Assembly (NCBI GenBank): GCA_903946925.1
Contig: CAJAXK010000485.1
Location: 1-37,793 of the forward strand
Origin: an uncultured Bacteroidales bacterium
GTDB lineage: Bacteria > Bacteroidota > Bacteroidia > Bacteroidales > UBA4417
Reading direction: 5' to 3'
DNA: 37,793 bases
The notes beneath the pieces are model-generated. The model worked only from the letters and a program-made list of their open reading frames with translations. It ran no database searches and was not told the DNA's origin. Shown in pieces: positions 1-9,298 of this stretch. Numbering within the stretch: the first letter of the stretch is position 1; the number at the start of each line of letters is the position of its first letter. A program made the position numbers and the translations under genes.

Positions 1-198
1 GCTGGCCAGTGTAAACTCGAAAGCATCCCCTGCTTTCAACGCGTTGAGGTATTCCTCGAATTTTGGCAGCATTTGTCCATTTCCGTAAAGGAAAACCAAT
101 GGGTCGCCAGCTCTGGTTTCTTCAATAATTTCACCATTTGCATCATCGCGTTTCAGTATATAACTGAGGGAAACTACCGTGTTTTTTGTGATTTGCAT
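1..198 (-). CDS. slyD: SlyD-like FKBP-type peptidyl-prolyl isomerase (3' end outside window)
   Basis: Reading the minus strand from the ATG at 196-198 gives 66 uninterrupted codons to the window edge, so only the N-terminal part is present. The segment PLVFLYGNGQMLPKFEEYL and the following ALKAGDAFEFTL are typical of the SlyD/FKBP fold, in which a small FKBP domain carries an insert-in-flap chaperone domain. Members of this family catalyse cis-trans isomerisation of proline bonds in the cytosol and some bind metal through a His-rich tail, which would lie outside the window. The upstream region toward the next minus-strand gene contains the heptamer repeats. The family call is fairly secure; the exact symbol is less so. 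Confidence 0.75.
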   Translation of the reverse strand, partial: MQITKNTVVSLSYILKRDDANGEIIEETRAGDPLVFLYGNGQMLPKFEEYLNALKAGDAFEFTLAS

Positions 199-257
199 CC
201 GTTAAGATTTAGTTGTTTAGAAATTGATTTATGTTGGAAAGCTTTTTGTTGGTTGAT

Positions 258-315
258 GGTTATTGGTTATTGGTTATTGGTTATTGGTTATTGGTTATTG
301 GTTATTGGTTATTGG
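258..315. repeat. Heptamer microsatellite (GGTTATT)8
   Basis: Eight perfect tandem copies of GGTTATT followed by GG. The same heptamer, on the opposite strand (CCAATAA), recurs at 19208-19242. It lies between the penicillin-binding protein gene and slyD. Out-of-frame translation gives a meaningless VIGYWLL repeat peptide. Confidence 0.95.
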
Positions 316-342
316 CAATCAGCAATCTGCAATCCGCAATCC
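315..342. repeat. Second 7-bp tandem repeat, (GCAATCN)4
   Basis: Four units GCAATCA, GCAATCT, GCAATCC, GCAATCC directly abut the GGTTATT array and keep the same 7-bp period, so the whole 258-342 block is a compound heptamer tract. No function is visible. Confidence 0.85.
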
Positions 343-346
343 CTTC

Positions 347-2752
347 TTATTCCCCAATCTCAATCCCCGTAGAATCAACACTTTCGACCAAAGTATCCAC
401 TTTTGGAAGTATTGTGTGGCAACCATATTCCTTGCTAATTTTGATCGTTGGCTTTGGGAATTTTTGTCTGTATTCTTTTAAACTTTCGTCTTTAAGCATT
501 TTTGCCATAAATTTCCCGAAAACCGGCTGCGCTGTCCGTAACCCTTCACCAATGTGCGACGATTTAAAATGTATGGCCCTATCATCGTTCCCAACCCAGC
601 AACCTGCAACAAGTCCGGGAGTTACACCAATAAACCAACCATCGGTATAATCTGACGAGGTTCCGGTTTTTCCGCCAAACTCAGTGCCATACCTAAAAAT
701 ATCGTATTCAAACAACCCTTGGGTTGTGCCACCAGGTTCGGTAAGTCCCGACCTCAACAAGATGCTCATCAGGAAAGCTGTTTCAGGCGATAGAACCTGT
801 TTTTTCTGTGGGGTTGCTTCGTAAATTATATTGCCATTGCGGTCTTCGATACGGGTTACAAGCAACGGTTTTACAAGCGATCCATCATTAACAAAGGTGC
901 AATATGCATTAACAATTTCGGCAAGTGTTACATCGCTCGACCCCAGGCATATAGATGGAACCATCGCCAAATCCGATTTTATCCCAAGTTTATGCGCATA
1001 CTCTATTACTTTTTCCCAACCAATTTTTTGAGCCAATTGAACCGCAACCGAGTTCACCGATCGCGCAAATGCATGTTTCAACGTCATACTGCCAGCATGG
1101 CTGCGGTCCACATTTTTCGGGATCCATTCTTTATCTTCACCATTCTCCTTGTATTTTATCGAAACCGGCTGGTCCGTTATCAGATCGCAAGGGCCAAAAC
1201 CCTGGTCGAATGCAGCAGCATAAACAAAAGCTTTGAACAGTGACCCCGGCTGCCGTTTTGACTGGCTTACATGATCGTATTTGAAATATTTATAATTAAT
1301 TCCCCCAACCCATGCCTTGATATTTCCGGTGTTGGGTTCCATTGCCATAAAACCAGTTTGGAAAAATTTCTGGTAATATTTCAGCGAATCAAGAGTTGAC
1401 ATAGTTGTATCGCGTTCGCCACTAAAGGTAAACACCTTCATGCTATGTTTAACACTCAAACTTAGGCGGATGCTATCGCTGTTTTCGCCAAAGCGTTTCA
1501 CAAGGCTTTTATACTCGGGTAAATCGGCAGCTTTTTTCAAAAAGTATTCTGGAACATCTTTTCCATTTTCATCTTTCCATGGAACAACGGCCTGGCTCCC
1601 AGCTTGATTAAAAATCCGCTGCAGGCTTTTCATGTGTTCTGCCACTGCATCTTCAGCATATTTCTGCATCCGCGAATCTATTGTGGTATAAATCTTTAAG
1701 CCGTCTGTCCACACATCGTTCCCTGTTTCTTTGCTCCACGCCTGCAAATCCCTTACAATGGCATCGCGCAAATAAGTCATATTGCCTTTCGAGAAACTCT
1801 TTCGCTGAAATTTCAGTTTTAACGGTAGTTCAATCAGCGAATCTTTTTCGGTTTGGCCGATAAAACCATATTTTTCGAGTTGGCTGATAACCTGGTTTCT
1901 GCGCGACATTGAACGGACCGGATTTGCCACAGGACTATAAGACGAAGGCGCTTTTAACAAACCTACCAACACAGCCGATTCGTTATAAGTGAGTTGAGCT
2001 GGTTTTTTGCTAAAGAATGTTGACGCTGCAGAATTTATCCCATAAGCATGGCTACCAAAATCAACCGTATTGAAGTACATGATAATAATATCTTGCTTGG
2101 AATAATACATTTCGATTTTCACCGAATTTATCCATTCTTTCGCTTTACTTATTAAAGTAGAAATACCTGGTATATAACCAAATAGCCCTGTAGAATAATC
2201 TTTTCGGGTTTTAAAAAGATTCTTTACCAGTTGCTGTGTAATGGTGCTTCCGCCTCTTCTGTCGCCTTGCAATACCGACCACAATGCGGCAAAAGTGGCT
2301 TTAATATCAACCCCGTGATGCTGGTAAAACCTGACATCTTCTGTTGCTATCAATGTATTGATAAGGTTTTGCGGCAAATCTTCGTAAACGGCAGGCGTTC
2401 GATTTTCGGTATAAAGCGTGCTTATTTGTTTCCCATCGGCTGAAAATATTTCGGATGTAAGGCTTATATCAGGGTTTTTTAACTCACTTATATTAGGTGA
2501 CCTGCCAAAAAGCCACAAAAAATTAATGTCAATTGCCAAGGTCAACAACAAGAAAAAGGCAAGGCCATAAATGCCTAACAACAGCATTTTCATCCAAATG
2601 GTTGCTTCGCGCGGTATGCGCACCCAATCCTGGATAAAGTACTTGGTTTTATAAAACCAACGCAATAAAATTTCGAGCACACGGCCAACTATCCCTTTAA
2701 GGCCCTTGTCGTCCAAACCCCTTATTTTCTTATCCTTATTTTTGGAAATCAT
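347..2752 (-). CDS. mrcA: Class A penicillin-binding protein (PBP1A-type transglycosylase/transpeptidase)
   Basis: An 801-residue bifunctional peptidoglycan synthase that polymerises lipid II and cross-links stem peptides at the outer face of the inner membrane. It has a basic cytoplasmic N-terminus, one membrane anchor at about 55-75, and a GT51 glycosyltransferase domain with the EDVRFYQHHGVD motif (catalytic Glu138) and GGSTITQQL at 167-175. The transpeptidase domain has SLFK (Ser504 nucleophile, Lys507), SVN (565-567) and KTGT (695-698). All catalytic motifs are intact and the length is normal for the family. The start is an ATG at 2750-2752. The gene reads away from its own upstream region (2753-3044), which holds no other gene. 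mrcA is used as a generic symbol; Bacteroidota often have several paralogues. Confidence 0.93.
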   Translation of the reverse strand: MISKNKDKKIRGLDDKGLKGIVGRVLEILLRWFYKTKYFIQDWVRIPREATIWMKMLLLGIYGLAFFLLLTLAIDINFLWLFGRSPNISELKNPDISLTSEIFSADGKQISTLYTENRTPAVYEDLPQNLINTLIATEDVRFYQHHGVDIKATFAALWSVLQGDRRGGSTITQQLVKNLFKTRKDYSTGLFGYIPGISTLISKAKEWINSVKIEMYYSKQDIIIMYFNTVDFGSHAYGINSAASTFFSKKPAQLTYNESAVLVGLLKAPSSYSPVANPVRSMSRRNQVISQLEKYGFIGQTEKDSLIELPLKLKFQRKSFSKGNMTYLRDAIVRDLQAWSKETGNDVWTDGLKIYTTIDSRMQKYAEDAVAEHMKSLQRIFNQAGSQAVVPWKDENGKDVPEYFLKKAADLPEYKSLVKRFGENSDSIRLSLSVKHSMKVFTFSGERDTTMSTLDSLKYYQKFFQTGFMAMEPNTGNIKAWVGGINYKYFKYDHVSQSKRQPGSLFKAFVYAAAFDQGFGPCDLITDQPVSIKYKENGEDKEWIPKNVDRSHAGSMTLKHAFARSVNSVAVQLAQKIGWEKVIEYAHKLGIKSDLAMVPSICLGSSDVTLAEIVNAYCTFVNDGSLVKPLLVTRIEDRNGNIIYEATPQKKQVLSPETAFLMSILLRSGLTEPGGTTQGLFEYDIFRYGTEFGGKTGTSSDYTDGWFIGVTPGLVAGCWVGNDDRAIHFKSSHIGEGLRTAQPVFGKFMAKMLKDESLKEYRQKFPKPTIKISKEYGCHTILPKVDTLVESVDSTGIEIGE

Positions 2753-3044
2753 AATCCCACTTGGCTATTTTCGTGTGTAAAGGGCAATTGATTCCAGATT
2801 TCCTGATTTTTCATGCAAATTTATAATCATTTTCTGTTGATTTTTTTATTTGATGTTTTCAATCAATGGCAAAACAATTTAAAAGTATCCATTTAATTTG
2901 GCAACACTTTTATTAAAACCGAATTGATCCTCGTTTATGTCATTATCCGAAAAAGGGAATCGTTTAATTGGTTTCAGGAAACACGACAGCAAAAATACTC
3001 CATTTTTGTTTTAAATTTTGGTACAGACAAATTTCGGCGCTATT

Positions 3045-4295
3045 TTACTCCTTTTCAACTTCAACTGACTGAATTGCCGCAAGCCGCTGTAAAAGTGCAG
3101 GATGTGAATAATGCACAAAAACGTACCATGGATGTGGGGTGAGGTTACTAAGGTTTTTTACCGAAAGCCGTTTTAAAGCTTCCTGTAATGCTCCAGGTTT
3201 TGAAATGCTTAATGCAAAGCGGTCGGCTTCATACTCATGGTTTCTCGACATACCGTTGAGAACTATTCCCAAAACTGTTGAAAAAGGACTGTATAATATC
3301 CCAAACGCGACCACAGCAAGATGGAACGACTGCACCGAAGCCCCTAAGGCAAAAGCCAACAATGGGCTTTTGAGCAAAAGTGATAACACAAAAAGCAAAA
3401 CTCCAGTTTGCATTATCCCCGACAGCAATCCTTTCAGTACATGCTTCTTCTTATAATGTCCAATTTCGTGCGCAAGTATGGCAGTTAATTCGTCAACACT
3501 ATGATCGTTAATTAAAGTATCAAATAGCACAATACTTTTTTTTCGTCCAAAACCACTGAAATAGGCATTCCCGTGGGTGCTGCGCTTTGAACCATCCATT
3601 ATACTGATGTCCTTGAGGTTGAAATTTGTTTTTCGGGCAACTTGTTCAATGGAATCGCGAAGCTCGCCTTTTGGAAGTGGCTCAAGTTTGTTAAACAACG
3701 GCACCAAAAGTGTTGTGTAAAAATAGCTTAAGAAAAGCGTGAATATGGAAATGCTAATCCAGGCTAAAACCCAAAACCAAGCCCCCGACCGTTCGTAAAT
3801 AAATACAATAAGGGAAAGCACGCCCCCACCGACTATTGCTGCCAACAACCAGCCTTTAAGTTTGTCGTAAATAAAAGTTTTAGCGGATGTTTTGTTGAAC
3901 CCATACCGTGCTTCGATTACAAAAGTGTGATAAATATCGAAAGGGATGTTCATTAAATCGGAAACAAAACCCAATATCCCGAAAAACAACAATGCCTGAA
4001 CAATAGCCAAAGCCGAATAACCCCTTACAAGTGCATCAACCCAAGCAAAGCCTGAAAACCAAAGCATTGACATAGCAACAAAAAAAGACAAGGTTTCCGA
4101 AAGCAGTTCAAACCTGTAATTATCACGTTCGTAATCCTGTTGTTTGCTATAGGTTTGTTGGTCGTAAAAGCCTCGTAAAGAATGTGGCAAGATGTTACTT
4201 CGGGTAGTAGTGTTCAGGTAGCCGATCCACTGCTCGAAAACAAAACTTGCAATGGCGATAAAAATTATGATGACAAAAAGGGCGTTTGGGGTCAT
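3045..4295 (-). CDS. M48 family zinc metalloprotease (Ste24/CAAX-type)
   Basis: A 416-residue integral membrane protease. The zinc site HEIGH lies at 276-280 and the third ligand region is EYEADRF at 354-360, preceded by SRNH, which is the Ste24 arrangement. Hydrophobic segments lie near 5-20, 68-82, 98-112, 150-167, 172-198 and 292-345. In eukaryotes Ste24 processes prenylated CAAX proteins; bacterial homologues are thought to act in membrane-protein quality control, so the prenyl-protease name should not be taken literally here. The ATG at 4293-4295 gives the normal family length. It lies in a minus-strand row with the penicillin-binding protein and the vWA protein, but gaps of 100-290 bp do not prove an operon. 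Confidence 0.9.
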   Translation of the reverse strand: MTPNALFVIIIFIAIASFVFEQWIGYLNTTTRSNILPHSLRGFYDQQTYSKQQDYERDNYRFELLSETLSFFVAMSMLWFSGFAWVDALVRGYSALAIVQALLFFGILGFVSDLMNIPFDIYHTFVIEARYGFNKTSAKTFIYDKLKGWLLAAIVGGGVLSLIVFIYERSGAWFWVLAWISISIFTLFLSYFYTTLLVPLFNKLEPLPKGELRDSIEQVARKTNFNLKDISIMDGSKRSTHGNAYFSGFGRKKSIVLFDTLINDHSVDELTAILAHEIGHYKKKHVLKGLLSGIMQTGVLLFVLSLLLKSPLLAFALGASVQSFHLAVVAFGILYSPFSTVLGIVLNGMSRNHEYEADRFALSISKPGALQEALKRLSVKNLSNLTPHPWYVFVHYSHPALLQRLAAIQSVEVEKE

Positions 4296-4399
4296 TTAAG
4301 TTTTTAGAAGTTGTGGGTTACAAGTTAGGTTTTTGTGTTAATGGTTAATGGTGCTTGATTGCAATCGGTTATTCATTGTAAATTCATTGTCCATTGCTG

Positions 4400-6487
4400 C
4401 TAATAGCTGCCGTTCCGTTTCCGGATAAACCATTCGGCCGAAAGAAGCCCAATCAATAAAAGCAGGTATGGCAAAAGGCTTACCAGATCGGTATAGCGTT
4501 TTTGTGCATAAGCAATTGTTTTCAAATCATCGCGCGAAGCAAGAAGTTGCTCAATTTTATCCATTTGTGTAGGATAAACCATTTCGCCTTTGTGCCGTTT
4601 AGCCATATTGTTCAGGAGCAAGTGGTTGGCAACAGTGTTTAGCGATTCGACATTGAGTGAAATTACGGAAAACACACCAGTTTTTTGGAAGGATTTACCC
4701 CCAAATGAGGTATTGGCTTTGTACGAATAATCGCCAGGCGGAAGGCTCCCTGCATTGAGATAATACGAATTGGATGTACGCGAAAAGGCAAAAGGGAAAC
4801 TCTTTTTATTTCCATCAGTGATAGCCATACTAACATCAGGATCGTTAACAAGCTGATAACTATCATTATATAGTTCAGCATCAATTTCAATGGATTCATT
4901 TTCAGGAATATTGTTTTTCAAAACAACCCGAAACTGGCTTTTATCATCCTTTACGGCCAGATATTGCACTATTTTCGAAAACAATTCATCAAAAGCCTGC
5001 TGATTCCCAACTTTGGCATAATTTGCCATCCGCCAGCGCCAAATTCCTTCACCAACAATGGTTGCTGATTTCCGGTCAACGCCCTGGTTAAATAATATCA
5101 TTGGGATTTTTGTGCCCACATTTCCAATTTTTTGGTACAATAAAATCTGTGAGGCAGTCCCTGGCTTATACTGGCTAAACGGAACATGTAAGGGTGGGAA
5201 ATCGGGGATTACCTGTTGGATTTCGTTACCAAGTGCGAACAAGGTGAAATCGGGGTTTAAAATTCCGGTTGCATCGTTAAAACTGCCTACCGATTGAGGT
5301 ATCATCAATCCCGCCATTAGGTTGTTGTAGGCTGGAATATTAGATTGTGCGCCCAAAATATACAAAATAGGGACTGATGAGTTTTTCAATTGGCTTGTAA
5401 CCTGAAAGCCTACATCGGTTATCGAAGGTATCTGGTGTAAAATTATAAGACTGTACGAAGCGATTGAGCCACTAAAACCACTAAGCATGAGATTATCGAC
5501 GGTGTAATTTTTATTTTTTTCGATAGCTTGTTTTAAAGCAGAAATATCGGGGTGGGGCGCCGATTGAAGCAATAGGATTTTCTGCCTGCCATCAAGCACT
5601 TCAACAAAAATTTCCTGATAATTGTTAGCGGTACTTATTTCGCCTTCAACCGTCGAAACAGCAATCCTGTACCGCTGCATCCCTGGTTTTGAAGCATTGA
5701 GTTTAGTGGCGAAAGTATGTGTATATCGTTGTCCGTCGATGCTAAAACTCTCGGAATAAAGTTGTTGGTTACCCGACAAAATGGCAATTTTGCCCTGCGT
5801 GCCCGCGCATTGGTGTGCAGAAACTGTTATTTCAATAGGGAAATCGTTATCTAAAAACGCAATCCGGTTGTAATTAACCCGTGCTATGATGCGGTCTTTC
5901 TGTTGGGTAGTATCGCCTAATGCAACGGTATAAATGCTATATGGCGAATCCTCGGTAATATACAAAGGATCGGCACCTTGGTTGTAAACCCCATCACTGG
6001 CAAATATGAGTGCGGCAAGGTTCCGGTTCGAATAGCGATCTTTTATTTCACCAAAAATTTCTGCTATATCGGTTTGCTTTTCGGTAAAAGATGCGTTAAG
6101 CCCATTTGAAACCTTATCGCCAAAAGTATAGGTTTGCACGTCATACTTTTTTGATAGGTTTTTTGCGAGGTTGCTAAAACTACCTGCAAATTCATTTTTA
6201 TAAAATGACGAATCTTTTCCAATGGCAATGGAGGCCGAATTGTCGAGGGCGAGTAAAACTATTGGTTTTTCGGTGTACCTAAAAGTGCTTTTAAGCAGGG
6301 GCGCAAGTAATAGAAACGCTATAAGGCTAACAGAAAAACCTCGAAGTATTGCTAATATCCTGTTGGTTAAAACGCTGAATTCATTTTCGCGCTTGCGATA
6401 ATAAAGCATTACAGAATAAAGCAAGCCTGCCAGCAGACAGAGCGGCACGAACCAAATTGGATATGAAGTTATTAGCGAAAATCCCAC
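4400..6487 (-). CDS. Membrane-anchored vWA-like protein of unknown role
   Basis: A 695-residue protein with two N-terminal membrane segments (about 10-28 and 44-66), a large outer region and a C-terminal membrane segment followed by the positive tail RKRNGSY. Right after the second helix is LLALDNSASI, an intact MIDAS-type DxSxS (Asp82, Ser84, Ser86), so a metal-binding von Willebrand A-like fold is likely over about 75-200. The rest resembles beta-rich extracellular domains but has no motif I can name. The arrangement recalls BatA-like and related aerotolerance or cell-surface proteins of Bacteroidota. The listed start is GTG (6485-6487); the next in-frame ATG would remove the first membrane helix, so GTG is preferred. 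Confidence 0.7.
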   Translation of the reverse strand: MGFSLITSYPIWFVPLCLLAGLLYSVMLYYRKRENEFSVLTNRILAILRGFSVSLIAFLLLAPLLKSTFRYTEKPIVLLALDNSASIAIGKDSSFYKNEFAGSFSNLAKNLSKKYDVQTYTFGDKVSNGLNASFTEKQTDIAEIFGEIKDRYSNRNLAALIFASDGVYNQGADPLYITEDSPYSIYTVALGDTTQQKDRIIARVNYNRIAFLDNDFPIEITVSAHQCAGTQGKIAILSGNQQLYSESFSIDGQRYTHTFATKLNASKPGMQRYRIAVSTVEGEISTANNYQEIFVEVLDGRQKILLLQSAPHPDISALKQAIEKNKNYTVDNLMLSGFSGSIASYSLIILHQIPSITDVGFQVTSQLKNSSVPILYILGAQSNIPAYNNLMAGLMIPQSVGSFNDATGILNPDFTLFALGNEIQQVIPDFPPLHVPFSQYKPGTASQILLYQKIGNVGTKIPMILFNQGVDRKSATIVGEGIWRWRMANYAKVGNQQAFDELFSKIVQYLAVKDDKSQFRVVLKNNIPENESIEIDAELYNDSYQLVNDPDVSMAITDGNKKSFPFAFSRTSNSYYLNAGSLPPGDYSYKANTSFGGKSFQKTGVFSVISLNVESLNTVANHLLLNNMAKRHKGEMVYPTQMDKIEQLLASRDDLKTIAYAQKRYTDLVSLLPYLLLLIGLLSAEWFIRKRNGSY

Positions 6488-6576
6488 TATCGAATACTAT
6501 TTTGTGAATAACCCTGCAAAGGTCGCAAATTTTCCGCTCACCCGAGGCTTTTACCTAAAGCAAAGATGGTGTGACC

Positions 6577-6737
6577 AATGTTGAGTCCACTCCGAAAACC
6601 CTAAGAAATTAAAACCACGGAGATACAGAGGACACAGAGGTGCACAGAGTATTGATAATCAGCACTATAAACTTAGTGAAGCAAAGAGTTATAGCGTCTT
6701 TGTGGCGAAAAAGAGTTTTCGGAGAGTACTCAATGTT
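6577..6737. mobile_element. MITE-like element, family A copy 1, with 6-bp target duplication
   Basis: The element proper is 6583-6731 (149 bp). Its left end GAGTCCACTCCGA and right end TCGGAGAGTACTC form an imperfect terminal inverted repeat. It is flanked by AATGTT at 6577-6582 and AATGTT at 6732-6737, a 6-bp direct repeat consistent with a target-site duplication. The inside contains ACGGAG/ACAGAGG-type short repeats and GTGGCGAAAAA, shared with the copies near 9.1, 12.7 and 25.6 kb. There is no coding capacity. The right duplication shares base 6737 with the stop codon of the neighbouring minus-strand gene. Confidence 0.8.
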
Positions 6738-7429
6738 TACCTTTTCAGCTCGCTTAATACTGTGGTAGCTGCCACCTTGCCCTTTTTATCAAAAGTTTCG
6801 GTTTTTACATTGCCAACGCCCATGTTGATGTATTCAACAACGGTTGTGTTGGTTTTAAACATCATTTTTGTTTCCACATCATAAGTAAGTTTATAACAGT
6901 CGAAAGTGCCGGCTGGAACCGTAACCGATTCGTTGCCAACAACTTTTCGGTTTGTGATATTTATTATCATGTTCATTATGTTCATCCCGCCTGAACTTGC
7001 CGATATGGTAATACTGGCATTGGGTAGCGTTTCGCCTGCCGATAAAACTGAAGGGTACATCATATCCTTGCTATCAACTTTTAACTCCATGCCTTCTAAT
7101 GATTCCATTGATTTTGGGTCCATAAATCCCTGCATATCCATATAAAAATTTCCATTTTCGCACCGCAGGGTGTATTCGTGTATCGAAGGTTTGCTGTTTT
7201 TCGAGTCGGTATATTCGCTTTTTACTTTGAAGTTTGTTGCCAAACCGGCTTTAACAACATCAAGGCAGGTAGTAGTGGTTGTACCGGTTACTTTTCCTTT
7301 GGCATCAAGGTTTTGATAACCGAACACATTGCCTTTCGACAAAGTAAAATAATTACAGTCCTGAGCTTGAACAAAATTGGCCATCATTAAAGCCAAGACA
7401 AAAATGGATAAAATCAGTATTCTTTTCAT
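6737..7429 (-). CDS. Secreted TapB/DUF3108-like protein
   Basis: A 230-residue protein with a clear signal peptide (MKRILILSIFVLALMMANF, cleavage probably after VQA at about 22). The mature part starts CNYFTLSKGNVFGYQNLD and contains VPAGTFDCYKLTYDVE and a C-terminal VEYINMGVGNVKTE segment. These are hallmarks of the DUF3108-like (TapB) family, small beta-rich periplasmic proteins widespread in Bacteroidota with no known activity. A Met-rich stretch (GGMNIMNMIINI) is unusual but the function is unknown. The start is an ATG at 7427-7429. The 3' end abuts a MITE-like insertion. Confidence 0.7.
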   Translation of the reverse strand: MKRILILSIFVLALMMANFVQAQDCNYFTLSKGNVFGYQNLDAKGKVTGTTTTTCLDVVKAGLATNFKVKSEYTDSKNSKPSIHEYTLRCENGNFYMDMQGFMDPKSMESLEGMELKVDSKDMMYPSVLSAGETLPNASITISASSGGMNIMNMIINITNRKVVGNESVTVPAGTFDCYKLTYDVETKMMFKTNTTVVEYINMGVGNVKTETFDKKGKVAATTVLSELKR

Positions 7430-7563
7430 TATTGGGATTGGTTTATGGGTTTAGTCAACAAATATATTGATTTGTTTGGTTCAACCAATATTTATATTGA
7501 TTTAACTTTTGGTAAATATGCACCTTGTGCGCAAAAACCGAAAAACAGACCATTTTAAATGAT

Positions 7564-7607
7564 TTAGGCTGTAGGCTATTGGCTGTTAGGCTATAGGCTG
7601 TTAGGGC
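7564..7607. repeat. Imperfect TAGGCTN tandem repeat
   Basis: A run of roughly 7-8 bp units (TAGGCTG, TAGGCTA, TTGGCTG, TTAGGCTA, TAGGCTG, TTAGGG) in the 401-bp gap 7430-7830. The remainder of this gap holds AT-rich DNA and the promoter listed separately; no gene is seen. Confidence 0.7.
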
Positions 7608-7724
7608 TTTGCTATTTACAAAATGCCTAATTTAATCCATAATATCGCATAAAAATTTGAGCACTAACACCTAAACCCCAAAACCCAACCCCTACAAATT
7701 TAACAATATTTTTTATAAGAGTAA

Positions 7725-7753
7725 TTGTGTACTTAAATTATTTTATACCTTTG
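7725..7753 (+). promoter_or_regulatory. Bacteroidota-type promoter for the DUF438 gene
   Basis: TTG at 7725-7727 is followed after 18 bp by TACCTTTG at 7746-7753, fitting the TTG/TAnnTTTG pattern of the primary sigma factor in Bacteroidota. Transcription would start near 7760, leaving a leader of about 70 nt that contains AAAATTTACAAATTTT (7804-7819). Confidence 0.5.
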
Positions 7754-7830
7754 TCCGGAATTAGTCTAAATAAAAATAGAGTGACAGCAAAACGCCTAAA
7801 ACTAAAATTTACAAATTTTAATAACTGTAT

Positions 7831-9081
7831 ATGAGCGAATTAATAAACAATTCGAAAAGCAGGAAAGAACTGCTAAAACACATGATTTTGCAATTGCACA
7901 GTGGCGAAGCTCCCGATGCAATCAAAAAGCAACTGACAGAACTGCTCAAAGGCATCCCTTACGACGAAGTGGTGGAGGTTGAACAGGAACTTATCAAAGA
8001 AGGCCTTCCCGTAGAGGAAGTGCTAAAACTTTGCGATATACATGCTATGGTATTAGGTGGAAATATTGACCAAACCAATGCAAAACCTATCCCTGCCGGG
8101 CATCCGGTGGATACCTTTAAGAAAGAAAACCGTGAACTGGAAAAATTGGTGTTACGGCTTAATGGTATCTACACAATTATAAAGAATGGTTTGGGCACTG
8201 TCAACAACGAAGCCATTGAAGCAAATGTTTTGGAGATGCTTTCAATTTTCAATTCCCTTACCGATGTTGACAAACACTATAAGCGCAAGGAAAACCTGCT
8301 TTTCCCGTACCTCGAAGCAAAGGGCATTACCGGGCCACCAACGGTAATGTGGGGAAAACATGACGAAACACGCGCTTTCCTAAAAAATGCAATCCAAACT
8401 TTGACAGCGTTAAAAGGCACGAACACAAAGGATTTGGTCGAAATAGTTGATTCTTTGCTAATTCCAGCATCGAAAGCCATAACCGATATGATCATGAAGG
8501 AGGAGGAAATACTTTTCCCAATGACCATGGATGAGCTGAACGAACAGGAATGGTTCGATATATTGCAGCAAACCAACGAAATTGGATATTGCCTTTTCGA
8601 CCCAACCGATGAATGGGTTCCCGAAAACTTTGATACTAGCCTCCACGAAATTCAAAATCAATTTGCTGGCGGCGAGGTACGTTTGCCAAGTGGCAGTTTT
8701 TCGATAGCTGAGTTGACGCTTTTGCTAAACACTTTGCCTGTTGATATAACTTTTGTTGATAAAAACGACAAAGTAAAATTTTTCACCCAAGGCCAACACC
8801 GTATTTTTGACCGAAACAGGGCAATACTGGGCCGCGATGTGCGCATGTGCCACCCTCCGCACAGCATGCATATTGTTGATCAAATACTCAACGATTTTAA
8901 AAGCGGTAAGGAAAGCGCTGCCCCATTTTGGATTCAGATGCAAGGAAAGTTTATTTATATCATTTACCTGCCTTTGCGCGACAAGGACAATAAGTATATG
9001 GGGACTATTGAGTTTTCGCAAGACCTTACAGCTTTAAGGGCTTTAGAAGGCGAACAAAGGTTGCTCTCCTACGGGAAATAG
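7831..9081 (+). CDS. DUF438 / hemerythrin / PAS domain protein
   Basis: A 416-residue cytosolic protein with three parts. Residues 1-80 are a DUF438 helical domain. About 90-240 is a hemerythrin-like HHE domain with candidate iron ligands His91, His149, Glu154, His177 and the Glu224-226 cluster before ILFP. About 285-410 is a PAS domain (DITFVDKNDKVKFFTQ...), with CHPPHS in the middle. This architecture is known from anaerobes and is usually discussed in connection with O2, NO or redox sensing, but the output is not established. There is no kinase or DNA-binding domain. It precedes a DUF2249 gene, a frequent partner, but a MITE-like element now separates the two. The ATG at 7831 sits behind a good promoter. 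Confidence 0.88.
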   Translation: MSELINNSKSRKELLKHMILQLHSGEAPDAIKKQLTELLKGIPYDEVVEVEQELIKEGLPVEEVLKLCDIHAMVLGGNIDQTNAKPIPAGHPVDTFKKENRELEKLVLRLNGIYTIIKNGLGTVNNEAIEANVLEMLSIFNSLTDVDKHYKRKENLLFPYLEAKGITGPPTVMWGKHDETRAFLKNAIQTLTALKGTNTKDLVEIVDSLLIPASKAITDMIMKEEEILFPMTMDELNEQEWFDILQQTNEIGYCLFDPTDEWVPENFDTSLHEIQNQFAGGEVRLPSGSFSIAELTLLLNTLPVDITFVDKNDKVKFFTQGQHRIFDRNRAILGRDVRMCHPPHSMHIVDQILNDFKSGKESAAPFWIQMQGKFIYIIYLPLRDKDNKYMGTIEFSQDLTALRALEGEQRLLSYGK

Positions 9082-9122
9082 CTAACCGAAACTTTGACAA
9101 CAACCTAGTTTTTAACACCTTA

Positions 9123-9285
9123 AAAAACGAGTCCACTCCGACAACCCTAAAAAAAAGAAAACCACGGAGGCACGGAGGACACTGAGGTACACAGAGTATT
9201 GTTAATCAGCACTATAAACTTTGTGAAACTTAGTGATTTAGTGGCTTTGTGGCTAAAAAAGACATATCGGAGCGGACTCAAAAAC
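9123..9285. mobile_element. MITE-like element, family A copy 2, with 6-bp target duplication
   Basis: The element is 9129-9279 (151 bp). It begins GAGTCCACTCCGA and ends TCGGAGCGGACTC, which pair with one mismatch. AAAAAC precedes it (9123-9128) and follows it (9280-9285), matching a 6-bp target duplication, although the A-rich context weakens this one. It carries the shared core CAGAGTATTGTTAATCAGCA and GTGGCTAAAAAAGAC. It lies between the DUF438 and DUF2249 genes. Confidence 0.8.
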
Positions 9286-9298
9286 AAAAAACAAAAAA

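Noticed and set aside
258-342. Possible CRISPR array
   Set aside because: Units are 7 bp and directly abutting, with no spacers and no cas genes.
73-650. Plus-strand reading frames with VIGYWLL repeats
   Set aside because: They are translations of the GGTTATT microsatellite and of the antisense strand of the penicillin-binding protein and slyD genes; the peptides have no family features.
7804-7819. AAAATTTACAAATTTT as an operator or riboswitch of the DUF438 gene
   Set aside because: An A/T-only palindrome in an AT-rich leader is expected by chance; no further conserved structure is seen.
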